NCBI GenBank assembly: GCA_947176065.1
Contig: CAMWPB010000002.1
Coordinates: forward strand, 1 to 64,000
Source: an uncultured Lachnospiraceae bacterium
GTDB lineage: Bacteria; Bacillota; Clostridia; Lachnospirales; Lachnospiraceae
Direction: 5' to 3'
DNA: 64,000 nt
Shown here one piece after another: positions 1-9,153 of this stretch; within the stretch, counting starts at the first letter, position 1; each line of letters starts with the position of its first letter. The position numbers were made by a program, and so were the translations under genes. The notes under the pieces are model-generated. The model did not search any database, was not told the DNA's origin, and saw nothing but the letters and a program-made list of their open reading frames with translations.

Positions 1-96
1 GATTATGAGGATGAGGACTACGGGGATGAGGATTACGAAGACGATGATTATGAGGATGAGGACTATGAGTATGATGACGAGGACGGCTTTGCTGCC
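1..96 (+). repeat. Acidic Asp/Glu/Tyr codon repeat
   Basis: Tandem GAT/GAG/GAC/TAT codons encode a poly-acidic segment just before the membrane anchor of the GH25 protein. It is part of the coding frame and continues upstream of the window. Confidence 0.8.
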
Positions 97-2463
97 CGCC
101 TGATGTACTTTATCGGCGAGATGAGCGCGCTGGATGTGGCGGTGGCGCTGCTTGGTGTGCTTGTGCTTGCGGGCGCGATTGTCACGGGTGGTATTTATGC
201 TCACGCAAAGTCCGTGGAAAAGCAGGTGGCGGCTTTCGCTGATATGGGCGAGGAGATAGAAGGCATCTCCGTAATCGGGGAGAGCGGCCTGCTGGCGGCG
301 TCGGAGTCTGCGAAGCTTGGCAGCATGATTGAAGTGGAGGAAGAAGAATCCGAAGAGGAGCAGGAAGAGAAGGGGCAGGAGGATGCAAAGGGCGAGGTGG
401 AAGTAGAGCTTCATCTGACCTCAATCCTCTCGGACATGAAGATTAAGTTTGTCAATAAGGAGACAGGCAAGCTGATCGGAGGCGTGCCCTTTGAAGTGGA
501 GGTTTCCGGGGCGAAGAGCTTTCAGTGGAAGGACGATGATAAGGATGGCATCATTTACCAGACGGGAATTGCTGCCGGAACGTATGAGGTTAAGCTTCTT
601 TCGCTGCCCGAAGGAGCGGCAGATAAGTATGCGCTTCCCGCAAAGAGCAGCAGCGTCAAGGTGACGGATAAGATCGCCTACCAGAAGGTGGATGTGGCGG
701 ACGAGGTGAAGACAGAGGCAGAAATCAATGTGGCCAAGGAGGAAGTTACCCAGCAGAATACCGTAGTGGAATCCGCTCTGCAGGATACAGTGGAATGGGT
801 GGAGTCCACAAAGACACCGATCGGGGATGATAAAACAGAGTACGAAGAGGTGCCAAAGGATAAGATTGCCGATCCCACAAAGACCGCCGGCGCCTTTCGC
901 AGGATGGTGGAGGACGGAGAGGAAGATCCTTACGATAACGTGAAGGTATCTATTAATAAGGACAGCATGACCCTTGATAAGGGAAAGAGCGATTCCCTGA
1001 AAATATCTGTCAGCAGCAGTGAGGTGGAATATTCGGTGGACTGGAGCGTTGCGGATTCCTCCGTCGCGACGGTGGACGGCGGCAAGGTTACGGCAGTTAC
1101 GGCAGGCAGTACAACGGTCACGGCGCGGGTGGCTGTGGGCAGCATGATTCAGGAATTTAACTGTTCCGTGACGGTGAAAGAAGCCGGGGACGAGGGCTCG
1201 GACAAGAAAGATCAGGACAAAGAGGACGGAGACAAAGATAAGGATAAAGACGAGGAACAGGACAAGGACAAAGATAAGGACAAGGATAAAGACAAGGATA
1301 AAGACAAAGAAAAAGTGATCTACACCAAGCTTTCCATAAGCGGTGAGAAAGAGGTTGCGGTCGGCAAAACGGTGACGCTTACTGCGGCGACTGACCCTAA
1401 GGGCGGCGAGGTGAGCTGGACCAGCGATGATGAGAACATTGCCAAAGTAAGCAGAAAGGGCGAGGTGACGGGTGTGGCCGAGGGCGAGGTGAAAATCCGC
1501 GTCAACTGCGAAAACCCGGAGGGCGTCGATGACCTTCAGGAATCTTTTAAGATCAAGGTGGTGAAGGAGACCGCCGCGGTGGACGGTTCCGCGAAGCTGA
1601 AGGACAAGGACGGCAACCAGCTTTACCGAAAGAGATCTTCCACCGGGGAGTACGTGGAGGCGACCTGGCAGGATTTTATAGAACGGGACAACGAGGTATA
1701 CTATAAGAAAGTGAAAACATCCTCGGCCTATAAGTATACCGGCTGGCAGACCATTGACGGGCATGTTTATTTTTACGATAAAAACGGAAACTATGTGACA
1801 GGCGAACAGGTTATTCAGGGCGCGAAATACAGCTTCGGCAGTGACGGGAAGCTTTCGAAAAGCTCGGGAGCCATGGGAATCGACGTGTCCAAGCACAACG
1901 GCAACATAGACTGGAATGCGGTGAAGAACTCGGGCGTTTCCTATGTGATCATCCGCTGCGGCTACCGCGGCTACTCTACGGGCGTGCTGGTGGAAGATCC
2001 CAAGTTCAGAAGCAATATCAAGGGCGCAAAGGCGGCAGGCCTGAAAGTGGGGGCGTACTTCTTCAGTCAGGCGGTCAACGAGGTGGAGGCCGTGGAGGAG
2101 GCTTCCATGGCGATTGATCTGGTGAAAGGCTATGGTCTGAACTATCCGCTTTTCCTCGATGTGGAGGCCAGCGGCGGCAGAGCCGACGGCATCAGCCGTG
2201 AGACCAGAACCGCCGTCTGCAGAACTTTCTGTCAGACCGTGCAGAATTCCGGCATATCGGCGGGCGTTTATGCGAATAAGACATGGTTTACCGAGAAGAT
2301 CAACACGGCCAGTCTGACAAGCTATAAGCTGTGGCTTGCGCAGTATGCAAGTGCGCCGACTTACACGGCGACCCGCTACGACCTGTGGCAGTATTCCTCC
2401 AAGGGAAAGGTCAGCGGCATCAGCACCAATGTGGATATGAATATAAGTTATGTTAACTATTAA
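1..2463 (+). CDS. Membrane-anchored GH25 lysozyme-like protein with Ig-like domains (5' end outside window)
   Basis: The reading frame is open from base 1, so the true start lies upstream. The visible 820 residues begin with an acidic Asp/Glu/Tyr tract, followed by one membrane segment (SALDVAVALLGVLVLAGAIV, bases about 124-183). An acidic linker, a SpaA/prealbumin-like domain (DMKIKFVNKETGKLIGG) and two BIG2 Ig-like domains come next, the two separated by a Lys-Asp repeat. A short choline-binding-like WQTIDGHVYFYDKNG stretch precedes the C-terminal GH25 domain (GIDVSKHNGNIDW; FLDVEASGG supplies the Asp-x-Glu pair). GH25 enzymes cleave the glycan strands of peptidoglycan. The single membrane segment without a cleavage site suggests that it stays cell-attached. 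A paralogue lies at 10013-11371. The gene ends 25 bases before rfbB. Confidence 0.9.
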   Translation, partial: DYEDEDYGDEDYEDDDYEDEDYEYDDEDGFAARLMYFIGEMSALDVAVALLGVLVLAGAIVTGGIYAHAKSVEKQVAAFADMGEEIEGISVIGESGLLAASESAKLGSMIEVEEEESEEEQEEKGQEDAKGEVEVELHLTSILSDMKIKFVNKETGKLIGGVPFEVEVSGAKSFQWKDDDKDGIIYQTGIAAGTYEVKLLSLPEGAADKYALPAKSSSVKVTDKIAYQKVDVADEVKTEAEINVAKEEVTQQNTVVESALQDTVEWVESTKTPIGDDKTEYEEVPKDKIADPTKTAGAFRRMVEDGEEDPYDNVKVSINKDSMTLDKGKSDSLKISVSSSEVEYSVDWSVADSSVATVDGGKVTAVTAGSTTVTARVAVGSMIQEFNCSVTVKEAGDEGSDKKDQDKEDGDKDKDKDEEQDKDKDKDKDKDKDKDKEKVIYTKLSISGEKEVAVGKTVTLTAATDPKGGEVSWTSDDENIAKVSRKGEVTGVAEGEVKIRVNCENPEGVDDLQESFKIKVVKETAAVDGSAKLKDKDGNQLYRKRSSTGEYVEATWQDFIERDNEVYYKKVKTSSAYKYTGWQTIDGHVYFYDKNGNYVTGEQVIQGAKYSFGSDGKLSKSSGAMGIDVSKHNGNIDWNAVKNSGVSYVIIRCGYRGYSTGVLVEDPKFRSNIKGAKAAGLKVGAYFFSQAVNEVEAVEEASMAIDLVKGYGLNYPLFLDVEASGGRADGISRETRTAVCRTFCQTVQNSGISAGVYANKTWFTEKINTASLTSYKLWLAQYASAPTYTATRYDLWQYSSKGKVSGISTNVDMNISYVNY
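1201..1314 (+). repeat. Lys-Asp dipeptide repeat linker
   Basis: Near-tandem GACAAG/GATAAA hexamers encode a charged Asp-Lys linker between the two Ig-like domains of the GH25 protein. Such a tract is likely to vary in length between strains by slippage (inference). Confidence 0.85.
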
Positions 2464-2488
2464 ATGTGAAGGAGGCAGAAGTAAAAGG

Positions 2489-3571
2489 ATGAAAACCTAT
2501 CTGGTAACGGGAGGCGCAGGGTTTATCGGCTCCAACTATATTCACTATATGTTTGGGAAGTACGGCGACACAATCCGCATCATCAATGTGGACGCGCTGA
2601 CTTACGCGGGCAATCCCGAGAATCTGAAGGAAGTGGAGAACAGGGATAATTACACCTTTGTCAAGGCGGATATCTGCGACAAAGAGGCCATCGAAAGGAT
2701 TTTTGCCGAAAATGAGATCGACAGGGTCGTTCATTTCGCGGCGGAGAGCCATGTGGACAGAAGCATCAAAAATCCCGAGGTATTCGTGCAGACCAACGTG
2801 TACGGCACGGCGGTGATGTTAAACTGCGCGAAAGCGGCATGGGAGCTTCCGGACGGCAGTTTTCAGGAGGGCAAGCGGTTCCTGCATGTGTCCACCGACG
2901 AGGTGTACGGCTCTCTTGAGGACGACGGCGGGTATTTTTACGAGACGACGCCCTATGCGCCTCACAGCCCTTATTCCGCCAGCAAGGCCGGCTCGGATAT
3001 GCTGGTGAAGGCGTATATGGACACTTACCATTTTCCTGCCAACATTACCAACTGCTCCAACAATTACGGGCCGTATCAGTTCCCGGAGAAACTGATTCCC
3101 CTGATCATCAACAATGCGCTGCAGGGTAAAAAGCTTCCTGTCTACGGGGATGGAAAAAACGTGCGCGACTGGCTCTATGTGGAGGATCACGCCAAGGCCA
3201 TCGACATGGTGCAGGAGAAGGGACGGCTTTTTGAGACGTATAATGTGGGCGGCCACAATGAAAAGCAGAACATTGAGATCGTAAAGATCATCATAGAGAC
3301 GCTCCGCGACATGCTCCCGGAGACGGATGAGAGAAGGGCGCATCTGACTGAGGATCTGATTACCTATGTGGAGGACCGCAAGGGACATGACAGACGTTAT
3401 GCGATTGCGCCTGACAAGATCCGGGAGGAGATCGGCTGGGAGCCCGAGACGATGTTCAAGGACGGCATCCGCCGCACCATCGAGTGGTATTTTGCCCATG
3501 AGGACTGGATGAGGAATGTGACGAGCGGCGATTACCAGAAGTATTATGAGGAAATGTATCAGGCGAAATAA
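2489..3571 (+). CDS. rfbB: dTDP-glucose 4,6-dehydratase
   Basis: This 360-residue short-chain dehydrogenase/reductase converts dTDP-glucose to dTDP-4-keto-6-deoxyglucose, the second step of dTDP-L-rhamnose synthesis in the cytoplasm. The N-terminal NAD-binding motif is TGGAGFIGSNY, the catalytic pattern is STDEVYGS followed by YSASKAGSD (Tyr-x3-Lys), and NNYGPYQFPEKLIP is typical of RmlB. The ATG at 2489 is chosen because the protein then begins MKTYLVTGG and a GGAGG lies at 2471-2475. An in-frame upstream ATG at 2450 overlaps the preceding gene and adds no family-like sequence. rfbA and rfbC lie downstream; rfbD is not in the window. Confidence 0.95.
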   Translation: MKTYLVTGGAGFIGSNYIHYMFGKYGDTIRIINVDALTYAGNPENLKEVENRDNYTFVKADICDKEAIERIFAENEIDRVVHFAAESHVDRSIKNPEVFVQTNVYGTAVMLNCAKAAWELPDGSFQEGKRFLHVSTDEVYGSLEDDGGYFYETTPYAPHSPYSASKAGSDMLVKAYMDTYHFPANITNCSNNYGPYQFPEKLIPLIINNALQGKKLPVYGDGKNVRDWLYVEDHAKAIDMVQEKGRLFETYNVGGHNEKQNIEIVKIIIETLRDMLPETDERRAHLTEDLITYVEDRKGHDRRYAIAPDKIREEIGWEPETMFKDGIRRTIEWYFAHEDWMRNVTSGDYQKYYEEMYQAK

Positions 3572-3580
3572 GGGTGTGAT

Positions 3581-6391
3581 ATGTGGCAAATCGTATCGGG
3601 CGTTATTTTATTTATCATACCGGGCTTTATAGCGGCTGCCCTGCGAAACGGGAACCGGGAAAAGAAGAACCGGCTGCAGCTTGCGGCAGATACGCTCTGC
3701 TATGCGCTGCTGATTCTTACCGCCGTTTTCGGAGCGCTGTATGCGCTCTTTGGCGGCGCTGTTTTTTCCCTGCAATATAATGCGAACCTGTTGCTGTATG
3801 TCTTCTGCTTTGTGGGGGCATACGGCTTCTCGTTTGTTCTGGGGCTGTTTGGCCGACAGAAGCGGATTGGCCCGGGAAATGGCGGACGCAGGCTGCTTTT
3901 TGCCTTTTCCGGCCTGTGGGTCATTCTGCTTGCGGGGATCTTTTATGATGACTACGCGAAGCGGCATGTGGTGATTAACGAGGTCTGCGCCCATAATCTG
4001 AGCCTTGCTCTGGACGGCAGAGGGAAAAGCAGCGATTATGTAGAGCTGTATAACCCGTCCTTTACAAAAGTGTCGCTGGACGGCTGGTATCTGACGGATC
4101 AGGAGGAGCTTTCGGAGAATGCCCGTTTAAAGCAGGTTGAGATAGAGCCGCGGTCGTATCTTCTGCTGTTTGCGGACGGCTTTGCCGGGCAGGGCAGGGA
4201 TGAGGAAAGCGGGGAAATCTGTTTTTATCTGGACTTTCGCCTGAATGAGGCGGGAGAAACCCTGACCCTCGCGGACAGCGGCGGAAATACGGTGGACCGG
4301 GTGGAGGTGCCGCCCCTTGCGACGGACATTTCCTATGCCAGACAGGAGGACGGCCGGGATACCTGGAGCGTTGTGAAAAACGGCAGTCCCGGAGAAAGTA
4401 ACGAAAACCTTGCGGCTTATGTGGTTCCCACGCTGGAAGCACCCTCCTTCTCGGCGGCCAGCGGTTTTTACGGACAGCCCTTTGCGCTGGCTTTGTCAGC
4501 GGGGCAGGGGCAGCGCATTTATTATACCACGGACGGCAGCGAACCGACGGCGGAATCTACGCTGTATACAGAGCCGTTTGTCATAGAGGACGGCAGCGGC
4601 AGGGAGAACCGTTATGCCGATATCGGGGGCATTTCACGGGACGGGGATTACCGGCCGAAGAACCGTATCGACAAAGGCACGGTGGTGAAGGCGGTTGCGG
4701 CGGACGGGACGGGACAGGTCAGCGAAACCGCATTGGCCGTATATTTTGTGGGATTTGAAGAAAAAACGGGATATGAGGATATTATGACGCTGTCCCTGAC
4801 GGTGGCGCCGGAGGACTTCTTTTCCGGAGACCGGGGCATCTATATGCTGGGCAATGACTATCAGGAATGGCTGGTGAATTACAGGAATTACCGAAAACAG
4901 GAGGAATACCGGGAGCAGGGACGTTCTTGGGATTACGGGAGTGTGATATGGCGTTCCTTTATGGCGAATTATACCCATTCCGATAAGACGAAGGAAAGGC
5001 CGGTTACGGCGGCGCTGTTTGACGCGCAGGGAAAGCTTCTGGGCGAGGAGAAAATCGGCGTCAGGGTGCGAGGCGGATCGTCCAGAAATCTCCGCCAGAA
5101 GGGTTTTAATTTTTATGCAAGGGAGGAGTACGGGGAAGATCCGCTGGGACTGTGGTCAAAGATGCTTCGGACGTCCGGCTCCATCGACACGAACGTGACC
5201 ATGCTGCGCGATGTGTTCAACCAGTCGCTGGTGGCGGACCGGGATATGGAAACGCAGCCGGGAGAACCGTGCAGCCTGTTTTTAAATGGGGAATACTGGG
5301 GACTCTATAATTTACAGTCCCGTTTCAGCGCGGGATACTTTGAGGAAAAGTACGGGCTTTCCGAGGATGAGGTAATTTTGGTGAAGCAGGATAACCGTGT
5401 ATCGGTCGGGAGAGATGAGGATCTGGTGCTTTATCGGGAGCTGGTATCGTATGCCGAAAGGACGGATCTGTCTGAGCCGGAGGCTTACCGGGAAATCGGG
5501 CGGATGATGGATATACAGAGCTTTATCGACCATTACTGCTTTGAAATCTACATTGCCAATACGGACTGGCCCCTGAATAACCTCTGCTGTTGGAGAAGCA
5601 GGGCTGAGGGCGGGACGGAGGCATACAATGACGGGAGATGGCGTTGGGGCGTGTATGATACCGATGAGTCCACGGGCATTTACGACGATGGTATGGGCAC
5701 TTATGAATCCAATCCGTTTTTGGAGGAGGCCCACTGGTTCGGCACGCCGCTGACCACGCCGCTGATGTCCAATCTGATCGAAAACGAAACGTTCCGGCGG
5801 CAGTTTGCCCTGACCTTTATGGATATGGCAAATAAAAACTTTTCGTATGGGGATGTTCATGATAAACTATATGAGATGGCGGCTGTCTACGCGGCGCCCA
5901 TGGAGAAAAGCTACCACCGGTTTAACGACGGGGTATTCACCCCGGAAACGTTTTGGGAAAATATCAGGGTGATAGATACGTTTTATGAGAAAAGGCCGGA
6001 TTACGTGGTGCCGGATTTTGCGGAGGCGCTGGGACTTTCCGGGGAGACCGGGGAGGTTATGCTGCAGACTGCCTGTGTGACAGGTGTGTCGGGAATGACA
6101 GGGGTGTCAGAAAATAGAGCCGGGTTGAACGGACAGACGGATGTATCCGGGCAGGGCGGCACGATTCTGTTAAATACCATTACGCCTGACCTGCGTGACG
6201 GGGAGTGGCGGGGCGTTTATTTCACCGACTATCCCGTGACGGCCACAGCGGTTCCCGCCAAAGGGTATCGGTTTGTGGGCTGGCAGGGAACTTACGAGTC
6301 CGACAGGGAAACGGTCGAGGCTGCCGTGACAAAGGAAGGAATCTGCCTGCGGGCGGTTTTTGCGCCGGAGGAAACGCAGCAGGGCTTGTAA
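3581..6391 (+). CDS. CotH-kinase family membrane protein with lamin-tail domain
   Basis: This is a 936-residue protein. The first ~125 residues hold about four membrane segments. A lamin-tail-like domain follows (VVINEVCAHNLSLALDGRG, DYVELYNPS, ~130-235), then a chitobiase C-terminal-like domain (YYTTDGSEPTAESTLY) and a CotH kinase domain (GVRVRGGSSRN, NGEYWGLYNL, WGVYDTDES; ~405-790). The C-terminus is an InlB-repeat-like unit (GYRFVGWQGTYE). CotH proteins are secreted or spore-coat protein kinases; here the catalytic part would be outside the membrane (inference). It starts nine bases after rfbB and opens a module with a small membrane protein, a lipoprotein, VTC and DUF4956 genes. The substrate is unknown. 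Confidence 0.85.
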   Translation: MWQIVSGVILFIIPGFIAAALRNGNREKKNRLQLAADTLCYALLILTAVFGALYALFGGAVFSLQYNANLLLYVFCFVGAYGFSFVLGLFGRQKRIGPGNGGRRLLFAFSGLWVILLAGIFYDDYAKRHVVINEVCAHNLSLALDGRGKSSDYVELYNPSFTKVSLDGWYLTDQEELSENARLKQVEIEPRSYLLLFADGFAGQGRDEESGEICFYLDFRLNEAGETLTLADSGGNTVDRVEVPPLATDISYARQEDGRDTWSVVKNGSPGESNENLAAYVVPTLEAPSFSAASGFYGQPFALALSAGQGQRIYYTTDGSEPTAESTLYTEPFVIEDGSGRENRYADIGGISRDGDYRPKNRIDKGTVVKAVAADGTGQVSETALAVYFVGFEEKTGYEDIMTLSLTVAPEDFFSGDRGIYMLGNDYQEWLVNYRNYRKQEEYREQGRSWDYGSVIWRSFMANYTHSDKTKERPVTAALFDAQGKLLGEEKIGVRVRGGSSRNLRQKGFNFYAREEYGEDPLGLWSKMLRTSGSIDTNVTMLRDVFNQSLVADRDMETQPGEPCSLFLNGEYWGLYNLQSRFSAGYFEEKYGLSEDEVILVKQDNRVSVGRDEDLVLYRELVSYAERTDLSEPEAYREIGRMMDIQSFIDHYCFEIYIANTDWPLNNLCCWRSRAEGGTEAYNDGRWRWGVYDTDESTGIYDDGMGTYESNPFLEEAHWFGTPLTTPLMSNLIENETFRRQFALTFMDMANKNFSYGDVHDKLYEMAAVYAAPMEKSYHRFNDGVFTPETFWENIRVIDTFYEKRPDYVVPDFAEALGLSGETGEVMLQTACVTGVSGMTGVSENRAGLNGQTDVSGQGGTILLNTITPDLRDGEWRGVYFTDYPVTATAVPAKGYRFVGWQGTYESDRETVEAAVTKEGICLRAVFAPEETQQGL

Positions 6392-6421
6392 AGCGGATCA
6401 CCGCTTTTAGGGGAGGAAACA

Positions 6422-6772
6422 ATGGTTTGTGTCATTATTTTATTACTGCTTGTGCCGGGAATGGTTACGTGGAAGATTGCGGGAGAGAAGGAGCTTGTGG
6501 ACTGGAAAGCCACAGGCAGGGCGGTCGTGAACTGGCTGGTACATGACCTGATCATCGCCTGTCTGGTGTACGCGGCGCTCTATGTGATGAAGGGAGCGAC
6601 TACCGTCAGCTTTTCCACGGACTATCTGGGGGAAGCGGTTTATTATTCCATTTATGATATCAGCTTTGTGTTCCGCTATTCCGCGCTGGCGCTTCTGGCG
6701 GCGGCAGGACTCGGTGTTTTGGAGCGGTTTGTCACAAAAGCGTCCCGCTTCGCCGGAAAGCGGGCATCATGA
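6422..6772 (+). CDS. Small membrane protein of the CotH/VTC module
   Basis: This 116-residue protein has about three hydrophobic segments: the N-terminal MVCVIILLLLVPGMV, LIIACLVYAALYVM, and a C-terminal SALALLAAAGLGVL. I do not recognise a family. A strong AGGGGAGG precedes the ATG. The 30-base gap after the CotH gene contains a short AGCGG/CCGCT stem followed by TTTA, which is too weak to call a terminator. Its position between the CotH and lipoprotein genes suggests an accessory membrane role in the same system. Confidence 0.75.
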   Translation: MVCVIILLLLVPGMVTWKIAGEKELVDWKATGRAVVNWLVHDLIIACLVYAALYVMKGATTVSFSTDYLGEAVYYSIYDISFVFRYSALALLAAAGLGVLERFVTKASRFAGKRAS

Positions 6773-6820
6773 AAGGGTTGCCGGCTCCGGGAACGGTTCT
6801 GATGAAAAAACCGGCGGTGT

Positions 6821-7723
6821 ATGGTGGAAAATAGAGATATGTGGAAGAGAGACAGGAAGGAAAAGAGAACGGGCAGGGCGGCCCGGGGTGTCCTGGTTCT
6901 GTGTGCGGCTCTGCTTCTCACGGCCTGCGCCGGCGGGGAGACTGCGGCGGGACAGACCGGGCAGAATGCGGACTGGCTTGCCGGCAGGACGCAGCAGGAT
7001 CACAGAACGAAGCATGACCTGAGGACAGAGCCTGAGGATACGGAAAAAACGGAGCGGGTTGATCTGGATGCCTGTGAGAACGGGAAGGTGATCCTTTCCG
7101 GCAGCGGTGATATCTGGCTTTCCGGCAGTCTGGAAGGACAGGTCGTGATCGACGCGGAGGAGGATGAGCTGGTGCACCTGTATCTGGCAGGGGTGGAAAT
7201 TATTTCGCCAAACGGCCCTGCTTTGTGGATACGGGAGGCTTCCAAGGTGGTTGTGACACTTGTGTCAGACACGGAGAATGTGCTGGCGGATTCTCCCGAT
7301 TACACGGACTATGAGGAGACGCCGGCCTGCCTTTACAGTATTTGCGATCTCACGGTCAACGGCGGCGGCGCGCTGCAGGTGTTCGGCTATCACGAGGACG
7401 GCATCCGCAGCAGGGACCGGCTGAAACTTCTGGATGGTACGGTTTCGGTGCAGGCCAAGGGCGACGGCGTCCGGGGAAACGACGGTATTTATATACAGGG
7501 CGCTTTCGTGGAAATAGAGAGCGAGAAAAACGGACTGCGCACGGTAAACCAGGGCGCGGAGGACAGGGGTGTCATAGAGGTAAACGGCGGTACGCTTTCG
7601 GTGGTAGCGGGGCAAAGCGGCATCCGGGCGGCTTCCGATCTGTATTTGTACGATGTTCTGTGCAGCGTCAATGCCGTGGAGGAAAAAATGCGGACGGAAG
7701 GGACTGCTTATATCGCAGATTGA
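6821..7723 (+). CDS. Carbohydrate-binding-domain lipoprotein
   Basis: This protein of up to 300 residues has a basic N-terminus, a hydrophobic stretch and a lipobox (LLLTAC), so it is an outer-surface lipoprotein after signal peptidase II processing. The mature part resembles the carbohydrate-binding domain (DUF4353) family, with right-handed beta-helix-like repeats such as LTVNGGGALQVFGYHEDGI, GDGVRGNDGIYI and NGGTLSVVAGQSGI. An internal ATG at 6839 is an equally possible start, since neither has a convincing ribosome site. It is co-directional with the CotH, VTC and DUF4956 genes, a set I know as recurrent in clostridia; its ligand is unknown. Confidence 0.8.
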   Translation: MVENRDMWKRDRKEKRTGRAARGVLVLCAALLLTACAGGETAAGQTGQNADWLAGRTQQDHRTKHDLRTEPEDTEKTERVDLDACENGKVILSGSGDIWLSGSLEGQVVIDAEEDELVHLYLAGVEIISPNGPALWIREASKVVVTLVSDTENVLADSPDYTDYEETPACLYSICDLTVNGGGALQVFGYHEDGIRSRDRLKLLDGTVSVQAKGDGVRGNDGIYIQGAFVEIESEKNGLRTVNQGAEDRGVIEVNGGTLSVVAGQSGIRAASDLYLYDVLCSVNAVEEKMRTEGTAYIAD

Positions 7724-7746
7724 AAAAGACGTGGAGAACTGGGGCT

Positions 7747-8448
7747 GTGACAGAGTACAGACATGAGTATAAATACAGGATAGACGCGATGCAGAAGTCG
7801 GTGCTGTGCCTTCGGGCGCAGGGTGTGCTGGAGCGGGATGCCCATGCGGGGGCGGACGGGGAATATCTGATCCGCAGTCTCTATTTCGACAGCCCGGAGG
7901 ACGCCTGCTTTTATGAGAATGAGAACGGGGACGATCCCCGGGAAAAGTACCGCATACGCTTTTACAACTGCGATACCTCCCGGATCAGTCTGGAGTGTAA
8001 GGCGAAGGCCAGAGGCATGACGAAAAAGACCGCATGTCCGCTTACGCCTGACCAGTGCAGGCGGTTTATGGCGGGCGGAATACCCGAGCCGGAGAGTGAA
8101 GTCTCGCCGAAGCAGGTAGCCATGTTTGGCCGGATGAGGCTAAAGAACCTGCGCCCGGTGGTGATCGTGCAGTATAGCCGTATGCCCTTTGTGTGTGATG
8201 CGGGCAATGTGCGGGTGACCTTTGACGACGGTATCGCGTCCTCCAATGACGTTGCCGGTTTCCTGCAGCCGGAGATTCCGCTTCGGAGCGTGCTGGGCAC
8301 GGGGGAGAGCATTCTGGAGGTAAAGTGGGACGAGCTTCTTCCCTCTTACATCAAAGGGCAGCTTGCGCTCGAGACGCTGCAGTGGACGAGCTTTTCCAAG
8401 TATTATTTATGCCGGAAATATAATAGCTACGGGGGAGTGAGGGTATGA
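7747..8448 (+). CDS. VTC-domain protein (putative polyphosphate polymerase)
   Basis: The protein is 233 residues from a GTG start with GGAG at 7733-7736. The frame is open upstream but has no family-like sequence there. It carries the VTC catalytic-tunnel signatures: EYRHEYKYRI at the N-terminus, REKYRIRFYN, SLECKAKARGMTKK, and a C-terminal EVKWDELLPSYIK. These are the basic residues and Glu that bind triphosphate and polyphosphate in VTC4-like enzymes. No SPX or membrane domain is present. The last four bases overlap the DUF4956 gene (ATGA), implying translational coupling and probably a membrane complex with it. Polyphosphate synthesis is inferred from the family only. Confidence 0.85.
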   Translation: MTEYRHEYKYRIDAMQKSVLCLRAQGVLERDAHAGADGEYLIRSLYFDSPEDACFYENENGDDPREKYRIRFYNCDTSRISLECKAKARGMTKKTACPLTPDQCRRFMAGGIPEPESEVSPKQVAMFGRMRLKNLRPVVIVQYSRMPFVCDAGNVRVTFDDGIASSNDVAGFLQPEIPLRSVLGTGESILEVKWDELLPSYIKGQLALETLQWTSFSKYYLCRKYNSYGGVRV

Positions 8449-9119
8449 GCTTTATAGATATCTTTAAAAAATCGTTTTTGGAGGGTTATGCATCCGTTCG
8501 GATTGATGTGGCGCAGATCCTGATGTGCATGCTGATTACGGTGCTGGTTGCGGCCTATATTTTTCTGATTTACCGCACGGTCAACAAAAATGCCTTCTAC
8601 AACCGCAATTTTAATCTTTCCCTGATCGCGCTGGCGGTGATCACGGCGGCGGTGATCCTGACAATCCAGTCGAACATCGTGATTTCCTTAGGTATGGTGG
8701 GCGCGCTGTCCATTGTGAGATTTCGTACCGCCATTAAGGATCCCATGGATCTGGTGTTTCTCTTCTGGTCGATCAGCGCAGGGATCATATGCGGCGCGGG
8801 CTTCGCTGTGGTGGCGGTAGTTGCATCAATCGTCATAACTGTGATAATATTATTATTTGACAGGGTGCCGGCCGGCGTGCCGGCGGTGATCCTGCTGGTG
8901 AATTCGTCCGACTATAAGACGGAAGGGCGGATTATGGAGATTGTGGAAAAGCATTGCAGTACGTTTCAGGTGAAAGCCCGCAATCTGACGAAGGAAAAGC
9001 TGAATATGGCGGTCGAGGTCAAAACCGGGGCGGGCGGCAGGCTGGTGGAGGAGCTGATGGATCTGGAGAGCGTTACCTCCGCGTCCCTGGTGGATCACGA
9101 CGGAGAAGTGACTTTCTGA
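8445..9119 (+). CDS. DUF4956 membrane protein
   Basis: This 224-residue protein has four membrane segments in the first ~145 residues. They are separated by the conserved family stretch [28 protein letters not shown] cytoplasmic ~75-residue domain follows, with a ferredoxin-like pattern. DUF4956 proteins are commonly encoded next to VTC-domain proteins, as here, with a 4-base overlap. The function is not established; a channel or membrane partner for the polymerase is a reasonable guess. It ends 34 bases before rfbA. Confidence 0.85.
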   Translation: MSFIDIFKKSFLEGYASVRIDVAQILMCMLITVLVAAYIFLIYRTVNKNAFYNRNFNLSLIALAVITAAVILTIQSNIVISLGMVGALSIVRFRTAIKDPMDLVFLFWSISAGIICGAGFAVVAVVASIVITVIILLFDRVPAGVPAVILLVNSSDYKTEGRIMEIVEKHCSTFQVKARNLTKEKLNMAVEVKTGAGGRLVEELMDLESVTSASLVDHDGEVTF

Positions 9120-9153
9120 AATAAAAATTCTTTTAGGAACAGGAGAAGACGTG

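Noticed and set aside
1201..1314. CRISPR or tandem DNA repeat array
   Set aside because: The repeats are codon repeats in frame inside a protein gene, without spacers.
421..1896. 491-codon open frame on the minus strand
   Set aside because: Antisense shadow of the Lys/Asp/Glu-rich GH25 protein; its translation is Leu/His/Arg-rich with no family signal.
7342..7746. N-terminal extension of the VTC protein
   Set aside because: Overlaps the lipoprotein gene and encodes Arg/Gly-rich sequence unlike the family; GTG at 7747 fits the family start.
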